64,000 bases of DNA from Thiomonas intermedia. Its GTDB lineage: Bacteria; Pseudomonadota; Gammaproteobacteria; Burkholderiales; Burkholderiaceae_C. The DNA lies in NCBI GenBank assembly GCA_020722545.1, contig DYKQ01000001.1, forward strand, positions 1 to 64,000. The letters run 5' to 3'. The position numbers and the translations under genes are program-made. A model generated the notes under the pieces. That model was not told the origin of the DNA. It did no database searches and saw nothing but the letters and a program-made list of their open reading frames with translations. Shown piece after piece: positions 1-7,954 of this stretch. The stretch's first letter is position 1. Each line of letters starts with the position of its first letter.

Positions 1-66
1 TGAGATCACTCCCTCCCCACTTGTGGGGAGGGTTGGGGTGGGGATTGCCCGGCCCCGGGGGCGCTC
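1..66 (+). repeat. Palindromic intergenic repeat, right end of the CTCAAGG...GGGGGYGCTC family (partial, window edge)
   Basis: CCCTCCCCACTTGTGGGGAGGG hairpin, then GCCCGGCCCCGGGGGCGCTC, nearly identical to the right end of the copy at 18631-18791 (GCCCGGCCCTGGGGGTGCTC). Confidence 0.5.
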
Positions 67-140
67 AAGACCGACAGGCTACTGGCGATGTATTTTTCCA
101 ACGCCACTTTCCGCAAGATCGTCTGCGCCGTACGGGCCAA

Positions 141-172
141 AATGTAAAACAGCCGCCAGGGTGGGCGGCTGT
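141..172 (-). terminator. Rho-independent terminator downstream of aceB
   Basis: Minus strand ACAGCCGCCC-accct-GGCGGCTGT followed by TTTTACATTTT. Confidence 0.75.
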
Positions 173-203
173 GCAGACGTCTATTGCTGGCCCGGTAGCG
201 CGT

Positions 204-1790
204 TCAGCTCAGTTCCTCATACAGCGGCAGGGTGAGGAAGTCGGTGAACTGCGCGCTGGTGGCTATCTGCTCAAAGATCTGCGCGGCCTTGTCGAACTGA
301 CCCGTCGCGCCGGTGGCTTTCACCTTGGCGAGTTCCTCCGGGATGATCGCGCGCACCAGATCGGCAGTGACTTTGCGGCCGTCGCTCAGCACGCCCTTGG
401 GGCTCTGAATCCATTGCCACACCTGGCTGCGCGAGATTTCTGCGGTGGCCGCGTCTTCCATCAGATTGTGGATGGGCACCGCGCCACTGCCCGCCAGCCA
501 TGCGCCGAGGTAGTGAATGCCAACGTTGATGTTGTTGCGCAGCCCGGCTTCGGTGATGGGGGCTTCGGGGCGGAAGTCCAGCAGGTCGGCGGCGCTCACG
601 CTCACATCGTCGCGGGTCTTGCCGATCTGGTTGGGCGCATCGCCGAGCACGGCGACGAACTCCTCCATCGCCACCGAGACCAGCCCCGGATGCGCCACCC
701 AGCCGCCGTCGTAGCCGTCGGTGGCGTCGCGGCGTTTGTCCATGCGGATGCCCTCCATGGCCTTGGCGTTTTTCTCCGCGTCGTTCTTGATGGGGATGAG
801 CGCGCTCATGCCGCCAATGGCTGGCGCGCCGCGCTTGTGGCAGGTCTTGAGCAGCAGCAGGGCGTAGGCGCGCATGAACGGCGCCGTCATGGTGATCTGC
901 GAACGGTCGGCCAGGCAGAAGTTGCGATCCACTTTGAACTTCTTGATGGCGCTGAAAATGTAATCCCACCGGCCTGCGTTCAGCCCGGCGCTGTGCTCGC
1001 GCAATTCAAACAGAATCTCGTCCATTTCGAACGCGGCGAGGATGGTTTCGACCAGCACGGTGGCTTTGATGGAGCCTTGCGGCAGGCCCAGGGTGTCCTG
1101 CGCCAGCACGAAAACCTCGTTCCACAGCCTTGCTTCCAGATGGCTTTCCATCTTGGGCAGGTAAAAGTAGGGGCCGGCGCCGCGCGCGATCAGCTCGCGG
1201 GCGTTGTGGAAAAAGAACAGCCCGAAATCGAACAGCCCGCCGCTCACCCGCTGGCCGTCCACCAGCAGGTGTTTTTCGTCCAGATGCCAGCCGCGCGGGC
1301 GAACCTGCAGGGTGGCGATGGTGTCGCCCAGCGCGTAGGTCTTGCCGTTTTGCTCCAGGTGGATGGTGCGGCGAATGGCGTCGAACAGATTGATCTGCCC
1401 TTCGATCTGGTTGGCCCAGTTTGGCGTGTTGGCGTCCTCGAAGTCGGCCATATAGCTGTCAGCGCCCGAATTGAAGGCGTTGATGATCATCTTGCGATCC
1501 ACCGGGCCGGTGATCTCCACGCGGCGACGCTGCAGCGCCTGGGGCAGCGGGGCGATTGTCCAGTCGCCCTCGCGCACCGCCCGGGTCTCGGCGAGGAAAT
1601 CGGGTTTTTCACCGGCATCGAGGCGGGCGGTGCGGGCCGCGCGGGCCGCCAGCAGGGACTGACGGCGCGGCTCGAAAGCGCGGTGCAACTGGGCGACGAA
1701 GGCCAGCGCGTCGGGAGTGAGAATGCGGTCGAAGCCCGGCTGCAGCGGGGCGTTCAAGGTGACGCCCTGAGGGGCGGAAGCGGTTGTCAT
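204..1790 (-). CDS. aceB: Malate synthase A
   Basis: 528 aa from the internal Met (MTTASAPQG); motifs such as ITGPVDRKMIINAFNSGADSYMADFEDANTPNW and LPKMESHLEARLWNEVF. Confidence 0.95.
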   Translation of the reverse strand: MTTASAPQGVTLNAPLQPGFDRILTPDALAFVAQLHRAFEPRRQSLLAARAARTARLDAGEKPDFLAETRAVREGDWTIAPLPQALQRRRVEITGPVDRKMIINAFNSGADSYMADFEDANTPNWANQIEGQINLFDAIRRTIHLEQNGKTYALGDTIATLQVRPRGWHLDEKHLLVDGQRVSGGLFDFGLFFFHNARELIARGAGPYFYLPKMESHLEARLWNEVFVLAQDTLGLPQGSIKATVLVETILAAFEMDEILFELREHSAGLNAGRWDYIFSAIKKFKVDRNFCLADRSQITMTAPFMRAYALLLLKTCHKRGAPAIGGMSALIPIKNDAEKNAKAMEGIRMDKRRDATDGYDGGWVAHPGLVSVAMEEFVAVLGDAPNQIGKTRDDVSVSAADLLDFRPEAPITEAGLRNNINVGIHYLGAWLAGSGAVPIHNLMEDAATAEISRSQVWQWIQSPKGVLSDGRKVTADLVRAIIPEELAKVKATGATGQFDKAAQIFEQIATSAQFTDFLTLPLYEELS

Positions 1791-1978
1791 TTGGCGATCT
1801 CCGTGAGTTTGGGTGAGGGTTTGCGGCTGCCGCGTCGCAACGGATTGCGCAGCGCGTCGGCAGTCGCCCATCTTTTTGGGATGCTCAGAGTTTATGCTGC
1901 ACCGCGGCATAAATCTATCCGGCTCACGCCGGACATGCGCTAGATTGATGACTTTTACCGACCCAATTTCCGGCGAGC

Positions 1979-2884
1979 ATGGACAAACTCAAACAGTTGG
2001 AGACTTTTGTCGCGGTGGCGACCAAAGGGAGTCTGACCGCTGCGGCGCATGCCGAAGGCGTGGCGCCGGCCATCATTGGCCGTCGCATCGACGCGCTGGA
2101 AGCGCGCCTGGGCGTCAAGCTGCTGTTGCGCACCACCCGGCGCATCAGCCTGACCGACGAGGGCAGCGCCTTTCTCGAAGATTGCCAGCGCCTGCTGGCC
2201 GAGCTGCAGAACGCCGAGGCCAGCGTGAGCGCGGGCGGAGTGAAGGCCAGCGGCCATCTGCGCATCACCGCGCCGGCGGGTTTTGGCCGCCGCCACATCG
2301 CGCCGCTGATTCCCGGGTTTCTCGACCAGCATCCCGAGGTGAGTCTGTCGCTCGACCTGACCGATCGCCTGGTCGATCTGGTCAACGAGGGCTACGACTG
2401 CGCCGTGCGCGTGGGCGATCTGGCCGATTCTTCGCTGGTCAGCCTGCGGCTGGCCGACAACCGGCGCGTGTGCGTGGCCGCGCCCAGCTATCTGCAACGT
2501 CACGGCGCCCCGGCCACGCCGTCCGATCTCGCCCGTCACCAATGTCTGGCGTATTCCTCCGTGAGCAGCCAGCCGCGCGGCTGGATGTTCCAGGCCGAGG
2601 GCGAGATCCTGCATGTGCGCGTGGCGGGTCGCATGGACTGCACCGATGGCGCCGTGCTGCACCAGTGGTGTCTCGATGGCCGGGGCATCGCCTGGCGTTC
2701 GCTGTGGGAAGTGGGCGCCAGTCTGGAGCAAGGCAAGCTCGTGGCCCTTCTGGAAGACTATGCCGCGCCGCCCAACGGCATCTTTGCTGTTTTCACCCAG
2801 CGCAAGCATCAGCCCTTGCGGCTGCGCCTGTGGCTGGACTATTTAAAGCGCCATTTCACCCAGCCGCAGCGGGCGCCGGTGTGA
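1979..2884 (+). CDS. LysR-family transcriptional regulator
   Basis: MDKLKQLETFVAVATKGSLTAAAHAEGVAPAIIGRRIDALEARLGVKLLLRTTRR N-terminal HTH; divergent from aceB. Confidence 0.92.
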   Translation: MDKLKQLETFVAVATKGSLTAAAHAEGVAPAIIGRRIDALEARLGVKLLLRTTRRISLTDEGSAFLEDCQRLLAELQNAEASVSAGGVKASGHLRITAPAGFGRRHIAPLIPGFLDQHPEVSLSLDLTDRLVDLVNEGYDCAVRVGDLADSSLVSLRLADNRRVCVAAPSYLQRHGAPATPSDLARHQCLAYSSVSSQPRGWMFQAEGEILHVRVAGRMDCTDGAVLHQWCLDGRGIAWRSLWEVGASLEQGKLVALLEDYAAPPNGIFAVFTQRKHQPLRLRLWLDYLKRHFTQPQRAPV

Positions 2885-2893
2885 AACAGGGGA

Positions 2894-3409
2894 TCAAGCC
2901 TGCCGCGCCAGCAGCTTGTCGATGATATGGTGCAGCTCGGCGAAGTTGGGCGTGCCGACGTATTGCTTGACGATGCGGCCCGACTTGTCGATCAGAAAGC
3001 TCGTCGGCGTCAGGCGCACATCCTTGAAGGACTTGGCGGTCTGCCCGCTGGCATCGAAGGCCACGGTGAACGGCAGCTGGCGCTGCTGCACAAAGTTGCG
3101 CACAAACTCAGGGTTGTCGTAGCTCATGGCCACGGCCACGAGGTCGAAGCCTTTGGGGTTGAGCTGGTCGTAGGTCTTCACCAGCTCGGGCATTTCCCCC
3201 ACGCAAGTGGGGCAGCTCGTTGCCCAGAAATTCACCAGCACCACCTTGCCGCGATAAGCCGAAAGATCGACCGTTTTGCCGTCGAGCAGGCTGAAGCTCG
3301 CGTTGGGCGCGTCGGGTTTCTGCTCCAGCGCCGACCAGCCGAGATAGCCGCCCACAGCCAGAACGGCCAGCACGACGGCGGCGATAAGCGATTTGGACAG
3401 GGATTTCAT
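2894..3409 (-). CDS. TlpA-family thioredoxin-like redox protein
   Basis: N-terminal signal anchor; GKVVLVNFWATSCPTCVGEMPEL (CPTC). Confidence 0.9.
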   Translation of the reverse strand: MKSLSKSLIAAVVLAVLAVGGYLGWSALEQKPDAPNASFSLLDGKTVDLSAYRGKVVLVNFWATSCPTCVGEMPELVKTYDQLNPKGFDLVAVAMSYDNPEFVRNFVQQRQLPFTVAFDASGQTAKSFKDVRLTPTSFLIDKSGRIVKQYVGTPNFAELHHIIDKLLARQA

Positions 3410-3530
3410 GGGGGCGCCTACAAAAGAAATTCAAAACAAATACAGCGTGAGGATTTTAGGCTGTTCCAGCCCGGCGGCATGCAACCCCGCGCGCCTCAAG
3501 GCAATTCCGGGCATTCGGAAAAATCCGATC

Positions 3531-4205
3531 TCAGTACGGCAACTCGACCGGCTGGCTCAGCGCCCAGTTGCGTTGCCAGTCGGCCAGATACTGCGCAGCC
3601 AGCTCGGGCGCATTCCACACCACCAAGACGTTCTCGGCATTGCCATGCGCCGCGGAGTAGGTGTAGTTGAAGCTGCCGGTCTGCACCGTGCGTCGGTCGA
3701 TCACCATGTATTTGTCGTGAAAGATGGGATAGACGTCGACCGAGCGCACGGCGATGCCCGCGTTGCGCAGAATGCCCAGCGCGTGCCGCGCGTAGCGGGC
3801 GTCTTCATCGAAATTGCTCTTCCAGTCCACCAGCACCTGCACTTGTACGCCGCGTTTTTTCGCCTGGACCAGCGCCCGGGCCACGTCGGACGAGGTGAAC
3901 AGATAAGCGGCCATCTGGATGCTGCTATGCGCCTGATCGATGGCTTGCAGCACCAGCGCCAGCGCGCCGCCCGAAGGCGAGAAGGCGCTGGAGATGTGTG
4001 CCCCCACGCTCGCTTGCGCGTGCTGCCCCCCGAGGGGGTCTCCCCCGCCTTGAGACGGATCAGCGGCGGGGGAGACGGCCTGCGTCGGCAGGGCGAGGGC
4101 TTGAGGCGCGCGGGCCTGCGCTGGCAGCGCGCAGGCGGCGGCGAGCAGGACGCAGGCCAGCAAGCGGGCGCAGGGAGAACGGGTGCAAAGAGCTTTGAAC
4201 GACAT
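3531..4205 (-). CDS. Phospholipase D-like/Nuc endonuclease family protein with signal peptide
   Basis: HDKYMVIDRRTVQTGSFNYTYSAAHGNAENVLV HKD motif; signal peptide from MSFKALCTRSPCARLLACVLLAAACALPAQA. Confidence 0.85.
   Translation of the reverse strand: MSFKALCTRSPCARLLACVLLAAACALPAQARAPQALALPTQAVSPAADPSQGGGDPLGGQHAQASVGAHISSAFSPSGGALALVLQAIDQAHSSIQMAAYLFTSSDVARALVQAKKRGVQVQVLVDWKSNFDEDARYARHALGILRNAGIAVRSVDVYPIFHDKYMVIDRRTVQTGSFNYTYSAAHGNAENVLVVWNAPELAAQYLADWQRNWALSQPVELPY
3998..4054 (-). repeat. Dispersed palindromic repeat copy inside the PLD-like CDS (in frame)
   Basis: Minus strand CTCAAGGCGGGGGAGACCCCCTCGGGGGGCAGCACGCGCAAGCGAGCGTGGGGGCAC; CTCAAGG start, CCCCTCGGGGGGC core and TGGGGGyrC end shared with the other copies. 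Confidence 0.55.
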
Positions 4206-4218
4206 GATGAATGCGCAT

Positions 4219-4243
4219 GAAAAAGCCCGGCTGCGCCGGGCCT
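4219..4243 (-). terminator. Rho-independent terminator downstream of the SWIB-domain gene
   Basis: Minus strand GCCCGGCGCAGCCGGGCTTTTTC. Confidence 0.7.
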
Positions 4244-4279
4244 GGACCGCGGGCGTTTTCGGCCCGTGGCGTCGCCAAC

Positions 4280-4579
4280 TCATTTCAGATGCGCGCTGAC
4301 CAGTTTGGTCATCTCGAACATGCTGACCTGATCCTTGCCGAAAATCGGCTTGAGCTTGGCATCTGCATTGATCATGCGCTTGTTCGCTGCGTCTTGCAGA
4401 TTGTGCTTCTTGATGTAATCCCACAGCTTTTTCACCACTTCGGTGCGCGGCAGCGGCGTGGCGCCCACGACGGCGGCCAGATGCGCCGAAGGGGTGAGCG
4501 GTTTCATGAACGCCGCGCTGGGCTGACGGGTTGTTTTAGCGGCGGTCGCCTTTTTTGCCGCGGGTTTTGCAGTGGCCAT
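4280..4579 (-). CDS. SWIB/MDM2-domain protein
   Basis: LPRTEVVKKLWDYIKKHNLQDAANKRMINADAKLKPIFGKDQVSMFEMTKLVSAHLK after a basic Ala/Lys-rich N-terminus. Confidence 0.9.
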   Translation of the reverse strand: MATAKPAAKKATAAKTTRQPSAAFMKPLTPSAHLAAVVGATPLPRTEVVKKLWDYIKKHNLQDAANKRMINADAKLKPIFGKDQVSMFEMTKLVSAHLK

Positions 4580-4919
4580 ATTGAGTGCACTCCGAGAAGT
4601 TGAGCTTGTTATCCACTGGCGTCAGCGGCCCGTTAGGGGGTACTGCGCGCCGTGCAGATTCACCGTTGTCATGGATTGCGGGCTGGACAGTCCGGCCCGC
4701 TAAAAAGTTGAGCCGATCCAAGCCTTCCGGATCTGCATGACTGCGCCCCGATCGGCGCCATCGTGCCGGAGGATCGTGCTCAACCAGCCGCATATTAAGC
4801 CGAGTGCGCGAGCGTCCGACGCGGCATGGGCGGTTTTTTGCGTTTTGCGCGTTGTTTTGTTGTCTTGTTGGCGTCTGAAGCGACTACCCCGAAACCCTTC
4901 GCTTCGCTCGGCTCTCCCC

Positions 4920-4961
4920 CTCAAGGAGCAACAAACTCTTGGGGCGGTCTGGCGAGTTTGT
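4920..4961 (-). repeat. Related palindromic repeat (partial copy, minus orientation)
   Basis: CTCAAGGAGCAACAAACTCTTGGGGCGG; reverse complement CCGCCCCAAG...CCTTGAG parallels the copies at 16270 and 18631; AACAAACTC/GAGTTTGTT stem. Confidence 0.4.
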
Positions 4962-5082
4962 TCAGAGCCCACCGGGAACCTCGGCTGCGCTCTGCAGCGC
5001 GGGTCACTTTTGTTTACACTCGCTGCGCCAATTGGCCCGCGCTTTTCCGCCCATTCGTTCCACCCAGCCAGGAGTCAGTTCC

Positions 5083-5556
5083 ATGAACCCAGCCTCGTTG
5101 CATCCCAAAAAGCTGTTCGCCGCCGTGCTTGCCTGTGGTCTGTTGGCCAGTGTGCCGGCGCAGGCGCAGTTCGCCAAGCCGCAAGACGCGGTGAAGTACC
5201 GTCAGTCCGCCTTCACCGTGATGGCGGCGAGCTTTGGCCGCATCGGCGCCATGGTGCAGGGCAAGGCGCCGTTCGATGCCAAGGCCGCGCTGCAAAACGC
5301 CGAAGTCGTGGCCTTCATGTCGCATCTGCCGTGGCAGGCTTTCGGCCCCGGCACCGATCTGCCTGATTCGCATGCCAAGCCTGAAATCTGGAAAGAGATG
5401 GACAAGTTCAAGGCCGATGCCAACAAGCTGCAGGAAATGACGCCCAAGCTGGTGGCCGCCGCGAAGACGGGCAAGCTCGACGAGATCAAGGTGGTGTTCG
5501 GCGAAACCGCCAAGACCTGCAAGGCTTGCCACGACGCGTTCCGCGAAGATCTCTGA
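5083..5556 (+). CDS. Cytochrome c' (class II c-type cytochrome)
   Basis: Signal peptide MNPASLHPKKLFAAVLACGLLASVPAQAQ; C-terminal CKACHDAFR heme motif. Confidence 0.9.
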   Translation: MNPASLHPKKLFAAVLACGLLASVPAQAQFAKPQDAVKYRQSAFTVMAASFGRIGAMVQGKAPFDAKAALQNAEVVAFMSHLPWQAFGPGTDLPDSHAKPEIWKEMDKFKADANKLQEMTPKLVAAAKTGKLDEIKVVFGETAKTCKACHDAFREDL

Positions 5557-5573
5557 GCGTTTTCTACGCCCTC

Positions 5574-5603
5574 ACAAACCCGCCGTCGGCGGGTTTGTTT
5601 TTT
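5574..5603 (+). terminator. Rho-independent terminator after the cytochrome c' gene
   Basis: AAACCCGCC-GTC-GGCGGGTTTGTTTTTT. Confidence 0.9.
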
Positions 5604-5701
5604 CAGAGCGTGAGCATGCCCGTGATGAGGGGTTGAACCGCGCCTCCGACCCAGACCTGCCCGGCGGCGAAGACATCAAGCTGCAAGAACGGATGGGTCA
5701 T
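5603..5701 (-). pseudogene. Collapsed remnant of a PhzF-family gene (start and stop retained)
   Basis: 32-aa ORF MTHPFLQLDVFAAGQVWVGGAVQPLITGMLTL: PhzF-like N-terminus (MTHPFLQLDVF) joined directly to a PhzF-like C-terminus (GQVWVGGAV..L.TGxLTL). Confidence 0.6.
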
Positions 5702-6887
5702 GGCGGGGTTCTGGCGGGTGTGTCGCGGAGAAGACTTCACCCAGGCGGGCAATGGCGGTGTCGATCTGCGCGGGCGTGGCGGTGGCGTAAGACAGTCGCA
5801 GCGTATTGCGCGGCACGACGCCTGCGGCGTAGAACGACGTGCCGGGCACATAGGCCACTTTGCGTTGCAGCGCCAGCGGCAGCAGCGCGGTGGCGTCGGC
5901 GCCTTGCGGCAGAGACAGCCAGATGAACATGCCGCCTTGCGGAGCGTCCCAATGCACGCTGCCGGGCATGTGGCGGGACAGGGCGGCGAGCATGGCGTCG
6001 CGCTGCGCGCGGTACAGGGCGCGGATGTGCGGCAGTTGCGCATCCAGCAGCCCGCCTTCGAGCACCTTGAGCACCAGGCGCTGCGTCAGACTGGAGGTCT
6101 GCAGATCGGCGGCCTGGCGCGCCAGGGCCATCTTGGCAATCACCTCGTGCGGCCCATGCACATAACCCAGACGCAGCCCGGGAGACAGCACTTTGGAGAA
6201 GGTTCCCAGCAAAAGGCTCTGGCCGGGAAGTTGTGCCGCCACGGGCGCGGGCGGCGGGCCGTCGAACCACAGCTCGCCGTAGGGGTTGTCTTCCACCAGG
6301 GCGATGGGGCGGCCCCGCAAGGCCTGCGCCCATTGTGTGCGCCGCACAGCCGTCATGGTCTGTCCGGTGGGGTTGCGGAAGTTGGGCTGCAGATAGACCA
6401 TGCGCGCGTCACGATGCGCCGGGTCGTCCAGCGTCGGCAGCGCGCCTTCGGCGTCGTCGTCGAGATCGGCAAAGCGTGGGCCGTAAGGCGCGAAGGCTTG
6501 CAGCGCACCAAGGTAAGTCGGGCGTTCCACCAGCACGGTGCTGCCCGGATCGATGAGCACGCGTCCGACCAGATCGAGGCCCTGCTGCGAACCGCTGGTG
6601 ATGAGCACTTCGTCGGCCTGGGCCGCCATGCCCTGTGCGCGCAAGTGCGCGGCCACCCATTCGCGCAAAGGGGCAATGCCTTCGCTCGGGCCATACTGCA
6701 GCGCCCCCTGGGCCTGCGTATCGAGGACGTCCACACAGGCCGCGCGCAAGGCCTGCACCGGAAAGCTCTCCGGCGCGGGCAAGCCGCCGGCCAGCGAGAT
6801 CATGCCGGGCTGCTCGGTGAGTTTGAGCAATTCGCGAATGGGCGAGACGGTGTAGTGCGCGCTGCGCTGCGACATGGTGAGGGTCAT
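5676..6887 (-). CDS. PLP-dependent aminotransferase, class I/II (2-aminoadipate/MocR-like type)
   Basis: MISLAGGLPAPESFP, QYGPSEGIAPLREWVA, LVEDNPYGELWFDG, GTFSKVLSPGLRLGYV. Confidence 0.9.
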   Translation of the reverse strand: MTLTMSQRSAHYTVSPIRELLKLTEQPGMISLAGGLPAPESFPVQALRAACVDVLDTQAQGALQYGPSEGIAPLREWVAAHLRAQGMAAQADEVLITSGSQQGLDLVGRVLIDPGSTVLVERPTYLGALQAFAPYGPRFADLDDDAEGALPTLDDPAHRDARMVYLQPNFRNPTGQTMTAVRRTQWAQALRGRPIALVEDNPYGELWFDGPPPAPVAAQLPGQSLLLGTFSKVLSPGLRLGYVHGPHEVIAKMALARQAADLQTSSLTQRLVLKVLEGGLLDAQLPHIRALYRAQRDAMLAALSRHMPGSVHWDAPQGGMFIWLSLPQGADATALLPLALQRKVAYVPGTSFYAAGVVPRNTLRLSYATATPAQIDTAIARLGEVFSATHPPEPRHDPSVLAA

Positions 6888-6929
6888 GCGTCAACTCCGG
6901 GAGACAGGAACAGGACGAGGAACAGGACG

Positions 6930-7865
6930 CTACGCATCATGCACTGGCATGCGCCGCGCGACAAAAACAACGGCCAGCACCGCGCCGGCGAACAACAGGG
7001 TGGTGGCATCGAGCACTTCATGCAGCAAGGCCGCCGCAGCCAGCATCGACAAGAAAGGTTGTAGCAGTTGCAACTGCGAGATGCGCACGGCGCCACCCAG
7101 AGCGAGGGCGCGATACCACGCCAGAAAACCCAGCCACATCGACACCACGGCCACATAGGCAAAGCCGCCCCAGGCCGAGAGCTGCACCGGGGCTGCGGGC
7201 CGCAGCCACCACGCCGCAGGCACGGTGATGGGCAGACTGAGCACCAGCGCCCAGCCGATGACCTGCCCGGCAGGGCGAGACCGCGTGAGGTGGCCGCCCA
7301 GGGCATAGCCCGCCGCAGCCGACAGCATGGCGCCCACCAGCAGGCCATCGGCCCAGTGCAGATTCAAGGCGAAGTGTCCGGTGCCGTGCAGCAGGGTGTA
7401 GACCATCACCAGGGCCGCTCCCAGAATGGCGCAGAGCCAGAACCCGGCAGACGGCCGCTGTCCCGCCAGCAGCGCGCCGAGCGCTGCAGTAAACAAGGGC
7501 AGCAGCGCCAGAATGAGCGAGGCATGCACCGCATCGACTTCGCGCAGGGCGATGGAAGTCAGCAGCGGAAAACCGAACACCACGCCGCCGGCCATCGCGA
7601 CCAGCAGAGCCCAGTCGCGGCGTCCGGGCAAGGGCGCGCGCTGCCACACCAGCCAGACGGCTGCGAGCACGCCCGCCACGGCAGCGCGACCGAGCGCCAC
7701 GAACTCGGGCGAGAGTTGCGGCGCCTGCGTCGAGCCGACGGCCAGACGCGTCATCGGCAGCGAGAGCGCAAACAGACCCACGCCCAGCAGACCCAGAGCC
7801 AGCGCTTCGCCCTGCGCGGAGATCGGTGGCTGCGTTCGAGCGGCGGGATTGGAAGGTCTGGACAT
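6930..7865 (-). CDS. EamA/DMT-family transporter
   Basis: About ten hydrophobic segments; EamA-type repeats; start MSRPSNPAARTQ. Confidence 0.85.
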   Translation of the reverse strand: MSRPSNPAARTQPPISAQGEALALGLLGVGLFALSLPMTRLAVGSTQAPQLSPEFVALGRAAVAGVLAAVWLVWQRAPLPGRRDWALLVAMAGGVVFGFPLLTSIALREVDAVHASLILALLPLFTAALGALLAGQRPSAGFWLCAILGAALVMVYTLLHGTGHFALNLHWADGLLVGAMLSAAAGYALGGHLTRSRPAGQVIGWALVLSLPITVPAAWWLRPAAPVQLSAWGGFAYVAVVSMWLGFLAWYRALALGGAVRISQLQLLQPFLSMLAAAALLHEVLDATTLLFAGAVLAVVFVARRMPVHDA

Positions 7866-7888
7866 GGAGCGCAGCTTAAGGTTCAATG

Positions 7889-7954
7889 CAATACACCACC
7901 AATACACTTAATGAGTACAAAACAGCCTCTGTATGGATGAGATCGCCAATACAG
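7889..7954. promoter_or_regulatory. Direct repeats CAATACAC (x2) plus CAATACAG in the transporter/MocR divergent region
   Basis: CAATACAC at 7889 and 7900 (11-nt spacing), CAATACAG at 7947. Confidence 0.35.

Noticed and set aside
88-147. 19-aa ORF MYFSNATFRKIVCAVRAKM* near the window start as another collapsed gene
   Set aside because: No recognisable N- and C-terminal family halves; could be chance.
21-1943. 640-aa plus-strand ORF opposite aceB
   Set aside because: Shadow ORF caused by high GC codon bias; the minus strand encodes clear malate synthase.
3431-3514. Minus-strand ORF MPGIALRRAGLHAAGLEQPKILTLYLF* between the PLD and TlpA-like genes
   Set aside because: More likely the TlpA-gene promoter and leader region; no family evidence.
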